Source: Hemileia vastatrix (Eukaryota; Basidiomycota; Pucciniomycetes; Pucciniales; Zaghouaniaceae). From it: a stretch of DNA of 64,000 nucleotides. A program made the translations under genes and the position numbers. Below, piece by piece: positions 22,807 through 35,500 of the stretch (position 1 is the first letter of the stretch; each line of letters starts with the position of its first letter). The notes below the pieces were generated by a model, which was given only the letters and a program-made list of their open reading frames with translations, made no database searches and was not told the origin of the DNA. The stretch spans positions 98,902-162,901 of the forward strand of contig JASXTE010000070.1 in NCBI GenBank assembly GCA_030280995.1, read 5' to 3'.

Positions 22807-24632
22807 TCAATTTGACATTTTTGTCAAGAAGAGGAGATCATATGATGCAGCTGTCACCATGTGAAATGCCCCGAGGACAACAAAGACGTGCATGATGTTA
22901 TGTGAATTGAAAATATAATCAAATCGGCCAGGATAGAACCTTTCAGGTGTTCGAGTGGCTGAAAATATTGATCCAATTAACGCCCATCCTTCTTGCATCA
23001 CGATGTGAACCAATGGCTGTCCAGGTTTGAGTGTATATATGAAGGATTTGTTGGTCATTTAGTTGACACCATTGAGTTTAGTTAAGTCAAGACCATGGGT
23101 GGAGTAATACAATTGACCGACACAGAAACACGGACCCAATGTCAAGGAAGATTGTGAATTGAACAAATGTTCGCATGTAGGATAGAACATTTAGAACATG
23201 AACAATAAGTTAGTGATCAAGGTTATAGACTCGAATGCACAGGCAAAATGTTGATGAAAATATCCTTGATAAAATCATCGAAATACACTTAAATAGTTTG
23301 ATTGGAAAAGTGATCTATTCCTGTGTGAGTTGTGTATGCGTGTAGAACAGGTAAATGTTGTAAATGTTGTAAATGATGCAAATGCAAGTGTTTTCGTGAA
23401 AAGATAGAAAATTGAAAAGGAGGAATGTTTCATGCAATATGAATGAAATGAATGAAATGAATGGAATGAATGGAATGAACGAAATGAATGATATAAATGA
23501 ATAAGAAATAATTAAACTTACACTCGCTGCACCAGATGGAATAGAACAAAGTCGCAGTGCAAATGCAATAACTCGCATTGCAACTAACGAAGCAAAACCA
23601 AGTACACGAGCTGGTGCACTTGTAGCCATAACGACATCATTTAGTGCCTTGATGGAAAATATAGAATATAATAATAGGAAAGTAAATTGAATCCACATAT
23701 TGTAGGATACAACAGAAACATAGAGTGTCGTCGATGCACCAATTGTCTGAGTAATCCAAATCCCAATGACGTCGAATTGAAGTAACTGGTGATACAACGG
23801 TTCACCTTTTTCATGATTCATGAATAAATGGTAAATAGAAGATCCAACCCAAGAAGATACAGAACCGAGAACACAAGTGTACGCCAATGTCAGGTGGCTA
23901 ATTTCATTCCATGGCATGAAATTGGGCATGACCAAGGCAAAGAGAAACAAGGAGATCACTACAAGACACAACAATACAATATGATAAACATGATAAATAT
24001 GGTAAATATGATAAACATGATACATATTATGATATTATTATTGTTGTAATGTTCTATCACAGATAAAGATCATTTTAATTTTTCCTCTACTCACCGTGAG
24101 TCATGATGTTGATTGTTTCATTGTGAAAGTATAGCAGTGACTTTACACAGTCATATGAAGTCATACAAGGCCGTCGATAACCGGTCAGGATGAATGGATT
24201 GAATTGCAAGTATGAAGGTACATCGGTCACTTTGCACAGGCATTCATTTAGGTCACTTTTAACAACATCACTCAATACACTGCTTGATTCGTATTTCTTT
24301 CCGTTCGAATCTCCAGAATGTTGTCCAAGTGAATGAATTGAATGATTGGAATCGATTGTTGCATTGTCAACAACACCTTCATATCCTTCACATCCTTCAT
24401 ATTTGACTGGTTGTTTTAAACATTTGGTGCAACCATTGCTTGCATTACCATTAACATTGGTATTTGATAGTTTCATTTTAATCAATCCATTCGTAGATGA
24501 TACTTTCGTTGAATCATTCAAATTGAATAAGCGAATTATTTTTCGTAAAGAAGGAATTCTTTTGATAGAAGTGAATAATGAAGCAACAAAAATAACAGCA
24601 GATCCAGATTCCGATTGAGAATGTGAATCCAT
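22807..24632 (-). CDS. PAQR family seven-pass receptor (PAQR4-like), three exons
   Basis: Exons 24632-24095, 23958-23522 and 23016-22807 join in phase and give 394 residues. PAQR proteins are seven-pass membrane proteins with a zinc-binding ceramidase-like core. A Ser/Asn/Cys-rich N-terminal region of about 125 residues precedes the family entry LQFNPFILTGYRRP and SLLYFHNETINIMTH. Exon 2 has the Ser/His pair in SSWVGSSIYHLF, a membrane Asp in LLQFDVIGIW, and three hydrophobic helices. Exon 3 carries TPERFYPGRFDYIFNSHNIMHV, whose HxxxH is the C-terminal zinc ligand pair. The entry motif and short loops look most like PAQR4. The start is the ATG at 24632. The first splice gives THV where many PAQRs have THG, so an alternative acceptor is possible. 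Intron 2 contains a tandem repeat (23441-23490). Confidence 0.88.
23441..23490 (+). repeat. Tandem 9-mer gaatgaaat, about 5.5 copies
   Basis: Units gaatgaaat/gaatggaat/gaacgaaat lie head to tail in the second PAQR intron, just beyond its donor. Confidence 0.85.
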
Positions 24633-27600
24633 TTTCAATTGACCAATTAGCGATTGAAATGGGATAAATTGAATTTAACCTGATTGAAAAAATGTTCTGA
24701 CTTGTTAAATTTTCATTCAATTATTATCTAATTCAATCTGAAGGAGAGATTTACCAATTAAATGAATATACAATTTATTCGTATTTTCTTACTCTTCTTA
24801 CAATATCATTGTATGGTCTTCTTTACCTAATTAATATGATTAATATGATTTATATGATCAATACGATTTGTCTAAATATTTTTGATAACTTGAAGTTAAC
24901 TTGAAACAAATAATCGACCAGATAAATTTGATTGTTATTTCAGGTAATTGTGACAATTGGGTTATCAGTTATAAGTTATAATTTATTGCATTGATCCAAT
25001 GATCCAGTGATACAATGATCCAAGTAGGGTAAATAGCCAACTCTTTGTCAAATACAAATATGATCAATAAGTGGAATATAATTTGTTCTCAGCTTGAAAT
25101 TTCCTAGTTCTAATTTTACTTTAAGTTTATCGTTCAAAATCACAGTCAGTGGTCCGAATAAAGTCCACTGTGGTTGTTATAGTTGATTGAGTTGATCCAG
25201 TTGATCCAGTTGATTCAGTTGATTGATGGCGAATTCAAGTTCACATTCGACAAATATTTCGGTGTGCGTAGTCAAGTGATATTGATTGTTTGGTTGATTT
25301 GACAATTATTTGACTGCGAGTTACTTCGATGAGAAGAACAGAAGTAACTGATTCGTCCAATGATGATGTTCTTTCTTTCAAGTCGATTTATATATCAGTT
25401 ATAAATAACAAAGACACACCTTGAACCTTTTTTCTTGTTGGTAGTTGAACTTGAAAGATGTCGGCAAATGGTACTTAATGCAATGAATGAGAGTCGACTC
25501 CAATCAGCCGATCAGACCAGATTCGGACTGAACAGAAGAATAAGAACAACAAGAAGAGGAAGAAGAACAATCGAGAGAATAATCTAAAGAAGAATACTCT
25601 TTGTTCAGATTTGATTTTCGTGTTACTATGCAATGAGAAGAAAATCAATTGATTGGCTCATTTAAATTTGTAGGCAAAACATGGTCTATCCAGAACAAGC
25701 AGAACAACAGGATACCAGGTGTGAAGTGTGAGATGTAAGCTTGGATGAAGTGAAATGGAAAATGACTTGTCCACTTTCTATTCGATTGAATTGATTAAAA
25801 GTCTTGACGACGATGACAATTGAAGTCTTACAATATCCAACAAACTGATCAATATTGAGACTGAAGACATGAGACTTGCAAGTACCTGTCGATAAAGGTT
25901 GCAGGTGCACCAATGTAAATGTCAGGGACACCGCAGTGTTCTAGAACAGCTGCAATGTCGAGCTGCTCTAACGTTGATAGAGTTGAGAGTATCCTTTGCT
26001 CTTAGTTCAATTCTCTATTCTCTATTCTCTTTCTCTATTCTCTTTCTCTTTTCCCTTTAACGTTTCACCAACAAATCTTGGACATGCGTTTCTTGCTTCA
26101 ATTGATTTTTTTCTTTCTTCCTCTCTCTCTCTCTCTCTTTCTCTCTCTGTTCGCATACGATTCACGGACGAAGGATACAACAACTCGATGGATTCATGAG
26201 TCTACCTCATGCGCAGGACCTTCACTTACTGTACTTACTTATAAGAGACCGCGAGGCCAACAGACCGACAAATCGACGTTCTATTCTTGTGCATTTGTTT
26301 GATATTTTTTCCTTTTATTTTAAATTAATTTTTTTTTCTTTCTTTCAAGTAGCAATTATTATTTCATTGGAGTGAATTGAAGCAAATCGATGAACTGGAT
26401 GAACTCGCCTTGTCCAATTTTTCGCCCATGGTATTTGTTCTTTTTTCTTGGTAATTTCATTTTATCTTGTACCGTTTAGTTTGTTTGATGATTCACAATC
26501 ATTTTGTGACTCTACGAGGAATTGTAAATTGTAAATACACAAAAAACTATGAAAACAAGATGTAAAGTAAAGCACAGATGAACTCACTTTATTGACCAGA
26601 TTAATATTTGAAATAACTTCATCCTTAATTATCCTGAATTTTTATGAATCATCCTGAATCATCTTGAATAATCGTAAATTATTTGAAGTAAGTCAGATGT
26701 AGTGATGTTCCTAATGCTTGATGTCATCATCAAAAAGAGTTACGTATTAATTTAATTGCCAAGTCAGTATGCGAGCGATTCGTAACAAATTTTTGGGCAA
26801 ATAATATTTTAATCATTGTAAGACTTGTTATATCAAATGATGCTGACAAATTGTGAGTAATATAAAGTAATATAAAATAATATGAAATAATAACCATGAA
26901 AAACATGAAAGAAATAAAAAATGTGAAAAATCTGATTGCTAATATCAATCAATTTTCAAAATGTATACATTCAGCTATTTTTGATATGGTTTAGAATAAA
27001 TTGGGACGAGTAAGAGGATTAATTCATCTGTCATCATCTTGACTGTCATCTTAATATAAGGATCATCTTGATTGGAAGGTTTTTCCTTCTTCTGTAAATC
27101 CATTAGAATTAAAGATGTTTCATTGGTATTTCAGATATTTCAATTATAACACTTATAACTGTAATAACATATATAAGTGTTATTTGGAAATTTCGAAATT
27201 TTGAAATTTCAATTAATAATCACAAGTTATGACAGACGTCCTTGAACAATTTAGATGCAAATTGTTACACAGTTGTATACAGATGCAAGTTATAAAGTTT
27301 ACAGTGCTTGTAGTGACTACAAGTGTATCTTGTCATCATCATTCTATCGGCACAAATAAACAACAATATAATGACAATTATGACGATTATGATGACGATG
27401 ATGGAAATGAACAAAAAATTCACACTTGCACGATCAATCAATTGACAATTTGGTTAATTCAGTTGACTTTTGTTGAAAGTTGACAGGACAGATGTCACTG
27501 GTGAAGGAAGAAGAGATCAACGTGAAAGATGTGAGAAGAAAAAGAAGAAGAAGAAGAAGAAGAAGAGGGAAAAAAGAAAATGCTGAAAGATAAGAAGAAA

Positions 27601-30600
27601 AAAGAAGAAGAAAAAGAGAAAATCAATCGACCCATAAGATGCAGTGTACTGTTCAGTTGAATGTGCGCGTAAGAACGTAAGAATGTAAGAAGATACAGCG
27701 ACTAATTAACGAAATCATACTTCCCAAAGGAAGAAACACTAACGGAACTGACGAATCGTCCACCATCTTTAACATCTTCAACATCTTTAACGTCTTTAAC
27801 ATCTTCAGCATCATAGGGTAAGAGTAATTTGGATCGATTGGTACTAAATTATCCGGTGAAACCATGTGCAGGATCTTTGATCATTTTTATTTGCAATTGA
27901 ATTGGATTCTGTTGAGCGATGGACGATATTTTGTCACTCATTCAATAATCAAACATTTTTCCACCTTCTTTACACTTGATACCATTGATTTAGATAACTT
28001 TTACCATTTGCCATTAAGACCAAGAGAAGAGTCGAATGTGTTTCTTGTTACCTTAGGCATTAATTCATGTTGAGTCATGTTGAGTCATTTATCCATCCGG
28101 TCATCGAATCGGTCTCCATTACATTTAAATGCAATCAATGGTTGATCATTGAATGTTATACACTTGATTGTGGATCAATGAAGCGAAAATCAAATTAATC
28201 ACTCAGTAAAAGATTATTCAACAATCCATTTTGTATACATTATGCACACATTATGTACATTATGTAGTTTAAATGTTAACATGAATATAAAGTATTCTAT
28301 GTAATATGGACGTGTTGTCAATTGATTGTAAAATAATATTTCACCGTGAAAGTGTATTTATGTTGACGGTTCGACTTTGTTCACTCGATGGGTCGACAAT
28401 TTATCTCACCGAAATACATTCATTGACTCGCCAATTAATCAATCATCATTCACACTCACTGGCAAATGATGAAATAAGTCGAAAAAGTTCATCGACATCT
28501 TATCTTTTATTCTTTTTTATTCTTTCTTCTTTTTTTTCTTCTTTTTCTTCTTCTTCTTTTTCATTTCATCCAACAAAGGGTATCATCTTACTTGCGTCAT
28601 CCTTATCGATTTATTGAACGTAAACATGTAATCCTCGGAGTACAATTTAATTTTAGAAAGAGAAAAAAAGATGAATTTGCTTCTCTTTTATTTATCTTTA
28701 TCCATGTTAATATTTAAGCAGAGTCAGTTGTAGCACGAATCAACAAGGATGAAAAGGATGGAGAGGATGAAGAGGATGAAAGGGAGGAGAAGGAAAGACT
28801 AGCATCAAAAATATACAACTCACATCAAATACATCCAACATATTCAACATATCCAACACATTTGGGTATTTTCTCATAGATCCTGGGCAAGTATTATTGA
28901 AACAGTCACCAGGATATTAATTTGCTGAGCAAATGAAATGTATGAAAAGTATGAAAATTAAATTGCATCAATTGTACTCTACTGTATTTTTCTATTTTCT
29001 GTTTTTCTCTTTCTCTATTTAAGTTGATGATTAATTGTCAAAAAGAAGATTTGTTCATTCATACAATTCATTCAATTTAAGTGTCAACGTGATTTGATTA
29101 CACTCTTGTCAAAAGTAAGGTCAGTCAAAGTCAATTGTGTTAACTGTTAAAGTATTGACTAGGAAAGAGAGAAAGAGAGAAAAAGAGAAAGAGAGAAAGA
29201 ATGAAAGAATGAAAGAAAAGGAGAAAAAAAATTCATCTTGACTTAAATAATGGTTACCAGGTCATTTGGCGAGTTCGCTCTTGATTACATTTCACAGAGT
29301 CATAAGCAAAGCACATTTCTTATTAGAATATATTTGACCTGTCATCTCACCAACTCACCATTTCACCAGCTCACCAATTTACCCTCTTACTATTTCACCA
29401 TCTTTCAACATCTTGTCATCAAAGTTCTTTTTTCCCTTTTTCTTTTACCTTTTCTTATACTTTCTGGGTGAATGTGTTTTGTTCTGTTTTGTTCTATTTT
29501 GTTCTGTTTTGTTCTCTTCTCTTCTGTTTTGTTCTACTTTGCCTTGTTTTGTTCTGTTGGATTGGCTTTTATTATTTTCTCCTCGCATCTCATCTCATCT
29601 CATCTCATTTCAATTGTGTGCACAATTTGAATTATCAGCAATGATCAAGAATGGGCAAAAAAAAAGAGGAAAATTTGGAATTCACCTTTGTTCATCAGGC
29701 CAAAGTTCATTTTTGTTCTTACTCTTTATCCTCTTAATTCAGTAATAAGTATTATGCAGTATAATCAATCAACTTTGACTCATCGATTTAGGTTGAAATA
29801 TTCACCTCATTTGGGAACTTCTCATCTTTTTTCTTATTTTTCAGTACATTTTTCAAAGTTTACAACTGTTGTACATTTTTAAAAGTTCTTCCTCTTTTTT
29901 TCTTTCATTCTTTTATTCTTTTTTTCTTTTTTTTATTCACTGTGCATCAGTGTACATCCGCCCTGAATTTTCTTGTCAAAGTAACCAGTGATGAGAACAA
30001 TCCAACTCATGTGTGAATTCGAAGACAGAACAGATTTTATTCTTTTCTTTCTTTTCTTTTCGTTTTTTTCACTTTTAATTCTTTTGCTCTTTCTTCCGAT
30101 TCTTTGATCTTATTATATTTTTCTTTCCTTTTTTTCTTTTCAACATTGAAACATTGAAACAGTTGACTTTTCACTTTGGTAAGGAAAGTTCTACTGGGCA
30201 TTAATTTAGATTTCGTGGAGTGAATCTAAATTCCTTCTTTTGCTACTTTTACTACCTTTGCTACTGTTGATACCTTTTATTCTTACTTTTACTTGATACA
30301 TTTAATTTGATGTCGTTTGATGTTTTTCGTTCACCCATCGATCCTTTACCGGGTCCTTCACAGGGTCATCTGCAAATGATTTTCGGTGTTGTTTGGTCTT
30401 CTTGTCTTCCAAGGGAGAAGGGAAGGGACTTTCCATGGATAAACAAGTGCCCAAAGGAGGTAAAAGTATTTGATCACTTATTGAGAGACACTCTTAGTCA
30501 TCTTCTCATCTTCTTCTCATCTTTTCATGGTTGACTGTTCAATTATTCATGTGATTGAAGAGGAAAAAAAAGAAAGTAGTAAAACTGCTTCGAGTTAGGA

Positions 30601-32518
30601 TCATTTGAGTGAATAACTGATTCTCGGCCTTCATTCCACCTTCATTCTACTGTCAGTTGAATCAGTTGAATCAGTTGAAACTTTACTTCCGTGAGTTGTG
30701 AAAATCCCTTCCAATGCACAATGGGTTTTCCTGGTCACTTGTTCACCAGTCGCATGGACACAGTTAAACAAAATCAAACAGAATCAAACATCAAAGGAAA
30801 AAACATTTCATGCAGCTGGTCAGCTTGGTTAGAACTTTCGAGTATCTCGCTCTTCAACAATCCAACAGTCTGACAGTACACTAAATTTACAGTTGAAACA
30901 GTTGAAATAGAGTAAAGGAGAAACAGTTAAGAAGAAAACTTCATCTTTACGTCAAAATACAACTCAAACCCAAGAAGGGGGTCAACATTTCACTCGGTAA
31001 ATTCGGTCAAGGTACAATTGTTGGACAGAATTGACACTGATGTTCATAAATTCACCACTTGGACAGAATTGACACTCGCATTATAGTCGACGGTTCTTTA
31101 CATCAATTGCAAAGTCAGATCAACATTCCATATCGACAGTGGTATGAAATAACAGAGCTTATCATCCTTATGAAGTCACCAATCGTTCAAATTCAAGATA
31201 CAAGATATATATATTGATGTAAAAAGAAAAAAGATGTACAATTCACCCATAAAACAATGTAAAAAAATGTTTCAAACTCTGGATATTGTGGAAATTTGGT
31301 AGAAAGACGAAAGTGATGAAAAGTGATCAATATGATAAAATTTATGGCTTCGTTGAAAGGACAGATGAATCTCGGATGGATGAGATGGACGAAATGGACG
31401 GCATGAAATGAACGACCTACAGTGTCAAATTGTACTTTGGTGCAATTGACTATCACCATCAAAAAGTTGTGCCGTGTTCAATGAAGGAGGAAAGAGAAAA
31501 AGGAGAGAGAAAGAGAGAATAAAATAAAAGAATTTGTGAGTCGACTCCAGTTGTTGTAGCGAACTGTTGGCTCACAGTTGTGTTGAACAGAACTCGACAG
31601 CTCTCTACGAGCCGTGTGTCTCGCTCACTACACTCAACTCACTCAACTTACTCAACTTGTACTTTTATCCTTGTCGTCCTGTTCACTAGTCTGTGTATCT
31701 GTCTGTGTGTGTATGTGTGTATTTTAACTCTGTATCTGTACTGTGTGCGTTGGTCTCTTGTGTCTTCTTTTTTCATTTGACGAGTTCATCACACACAAGT
31801 GTCTACAGAACTGTGACGGAGAAGACAATAATTTAATGCGGTTACACTGTGAGTGTTTTTCATGTTCTTCATGTTCTTCATGTTCTTCTTTTACCATTGT
31901 TTGTTCGGGTGAAAGTTTTACCTGAGTAGTAAGACTACTGCACAAGGTGTAAGTGTGTGAGTTTGTTGGAAGAGTGCTTTCTTCATACAACTTGACTAAT
32001 GCTTCACATCATTCGCCTTATTTCTAGTGAGTGACGACAAAGTTACTTCAAGTTTTACACTTGAACTGTTTGTTCCATGGAAAATTTTAATTTTCTTCAC
32101 ACTCTTCATTTTGTCAACTTTTTTCACCTTCTCCACTTACACAATGATCTTGTCATCTTATTTCTCATCATACAATATCAACTTGCTCATTGTGCTGATT
32201 CGTTTTTTTTCAATCTGTCGTGAGAAATGTTTGACTACTTGGACCAAAGTAATCCATTCGATCAAGTTCAATGAAGAGACAAGGTAAACAGTGTGTACAT
32301 GAAAGACCAGTGTGTGTGTGAAAAAATTGCTTGGACTGGACTTTACAACCACAAGAATATTTGTCAATTCATCAATTCGTCAATTTGTCCATTCGTCACA
32401 GTAAATCAAGTGAAAGCATCAATTAAACTCTTCACACCGAACTCACTGAACGTGCAAGTGTCAATGTTTACCAATTTACCAAATTACTTGATCGTTTATT
32501 GTCAATCTGATTGAACAA
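24633..32518. other. Gene-poor interval upstream of the CUB-domain gene
   Basis: There is 7.9 kb between the divergent PAQR and CUB-domain genes. It is AT-rich and full of simple repeats: gaa/aga runs near 27535-27620, acatcttta units near 27766-27815, gttctgtttt units near 29475-29560. Open frames are short and compositionally biased. One short frame at 27274-27483 begins with a signal-peptide-like stretch but is unsupported. Promoter and 5' UTR exons of the CUB-domain gene are expected here, but I cannot locate them. Confidence 0.5.
30203..30232. repeat. Short inverted repeat, 10-bp arms
   Basis: aatttagatt (30203-30212) is the exact reverse complement of 30223-30232, with a 10-nt spacer. 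Confidence 0.6.
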
Positions 32519-35500
32519 ATGAAACAAACGGCACAAATGACTCAAATTGATGAGTCAATTGTCATAAATTACAGGCCAAGTAAACAAGTTAACTCGATTG
32601 AAAATTATATTTCAATCAAATGCATCTTTTTACCAATTTTACTGATGAAAAAAATTTATTCACCATTTAAATGTATGATATTGTCATTTGTTTTTGATAA
32701 TTTTGACCAATATTTCAAAAAGTTCAAAAGGTTACCTAGGAAAAAGAAGAAACATTTGTACATTAATCGTATTACATTTTGTACGTTAATTTTATTATCT
32801 ATTAATTCAATAATTGAAGACACTTTTAAGAAAAATATTTTCATCTCCACGGTCAATGCTTTAGGACCAAAATGTAAATGTGTCACATTTGTAGATACTT
32901 ATGGCAAAGAATTTGGTATATTCACTTCACCCAATTGGCCAAGTAAATATGAAGATTCTATCGATTGCATTTTATACACTTTTCAAGGAGAATCTGATCA
33001 ATTGGTTGAAATAACTTTCGATGAATTTGATCTACAACGGACAAATATTGAGTGAGTAATCATTTTTTTCCCTTGATCTGGTTCATCTTTTTCCTCTAGT
33101 TCTTAAAATGTTGTTCAAGTCCAATTTTTGTTTCTTTCATTGAAGGAAAATTGCCTTCACTGTTACTTGCACTGTGGATTTTTGTCCTTTTTGTCCTTTT
33201 TGTCCTTTTTGTTGTTGTTGTTGTTGTTGTTGTTAGTAGAGTTGTCAAAAATTGTTCCTCATCTCACATTTCTACCAATTTTGTAGGCTTTTTAGAACTT
33301 TTTGCAATTTGTTTGATTGTTCCTTCATAACTTTGTGTCTCTCTGTTACCTATTGCATGGATGTAACATATCAGTTCAATTGGTTGTTTATTGATCAGAT
33401 GAACTTTCATTTCCTTCAAATCATTATTCACTAGTCAGTTGCCTGTAACTCATCCACTTACACGATTAAATTGCAAAAACTCACTTATTTTTTCTCTATC
33501 TTCTCTCAACAACTTTGAACAAATTGTTCTTTCAATAACAAAAAACTCTGTGTGTTTAATAATTCATCGAATTAGTACTTGACCATTCAACCTGAATGTT
33601 GATGACATTTTGCCCGGTTAAATATTTTGCTCGAATGAATATTTTTCTCATCAGTGACACTTGTTAATGTTAATGTTTTTCGCCTTTTTCTTCTTGTTTA
33701 CCTTTTACCCTGCTCCTGGTGCTATTGGTACTGTTGATATTGTTGATATTGTTGATATTGTTGATATTGTTGACATTGTTGGATTGTTAATGTTGCTCGT
33801 TCTTTCGCCTTTTATTCACCTTCGGATGATAAAATGTTCCTTTGACACATGACAAAAACAACACTTTTCAACGATAAAACCACTTTACTTCATCATTCAA
33901 TTCAAATATCATCTCTCTCTTTCTCTCTATCTGCACTTTTTTACCTCTTCATCTTTTCATCTTTTCATCCTTTCATCTGTCCACTTCTTCACCTGCTGTC
34001 ATGCAAATGGTTTACCTTGTTCTATCTTGTTCTTTTTTTGTCTGTTCTTTTCAACTCAACAATTGCCGATATTTTTCACCACTTGATGTTCATTCAACTG
34101 TTATCTCTTTGGCATCTTACTTGTTCCATCATCCATGATATTGTTTCATCCATCAATATGGTACAACATCAATCGTCTATCCGTTCACATTCACCTGAAT
34201 GATCGCTTTCATTTTGTTTGGATGTTCTTTTTGTCTCCTTTGTGTCTTACTCTTTTATTATGTGTTTACTGTGATAATCAGTTGTGTTTATGGTGATTTC
34301 ATCAAACTGTACCTTCACCTTGATAATGACAAAGGAATCAACGAAGAAAATAATTTCAACGATGTGCTATGCGGCAAATTAGCTGATATTGAACAAACAC
34401 ATTACTCATCCGGTTCTACTTTAATATTTGAATTTCACACCGATTGGCGAAGTGGTAACAATACTGGATTCCGTGGTTCCTATCGATTTTTGAGTAGAAG
34501 TAAGTAGATTTAACTGACAGACAATATGTTGAAACAGTTGAACAAATGTATGCTTTGGAGAATCAGGGGAAAAAAGTACAATGGCAAGAAAATATATATG
34601 CTGGATCAATCATTGATGCGGTTTTTTTTCTTCCTTCTTCATCCTTTAATCTGTTCGTCGCACCAACTCATCCCCACACATAAGGTATCTCCCTCATCCT
34701 CATCCTCATCCTAATCTTTGCAAGCAACTGCTGTTATTTCTCAAAGCACGAGTTATACTGAGTAAAAGAGAGAAAGAGAAAAAAAATTGAATGATTGGAG
34801 GACAGTGCAATAGCATGGACCCAATTGAATGACACAGATGCATTCATCCAAAGGTCCATCTATCCACTCATCCATCGGCCATCCATCCATTCCACCCTCT
34901 TCGTGTTTCTTTCCGTGTTTCCATGTGGAGTATGTGTGTGAGAGAGAGAGAGAAAGAGAGAGAGGAAGAAAAAAGAAAAAGAGAATGAAACTATTGCTTC
35001 TTTCTTTGCTTTCGTCTCTTTCTTTTACATCCATCGCACTGACTGCTTTGTGAGAGGGAGAAATAGAAAGAGAGAGAGAAAAAAAAGAGTACTTTGTGCC
35101 TCCTTGCAAATACTTGTACCGGTTTCATCCAGCTGCTTTGTCATTCATTCACTCACTCGCCTTTAACTTAGTCCTGATGCTGCTTACTACTTACTGCTTA
35201 GTGCTTACTGCTCTCTGCCCAGTTCTCAGTTGCAACTTGCAAGTTTCTAGTTTCTAGTTTCTCCTCGGTAGTTGGTACTTTGGACGTAGTTTCTTGTGCC
35301 TACTGCTGTTCAGTCTACTTGATCCATCGGCGAGTTTATTTTTTTCTCTCTTCTTCTTGCCTCTTCTTTTCTTTCCTCTTGTCATGAACGTGGTTTTCCC
35401 TTTGCTCACTCACTCACTTACTCACTCAGTCACTCTTTCACTCTGTGAGAACTGCTGAAGGTTTTGCTCTTCTTTTATTTTCTTTTATATTCTCCTTATT

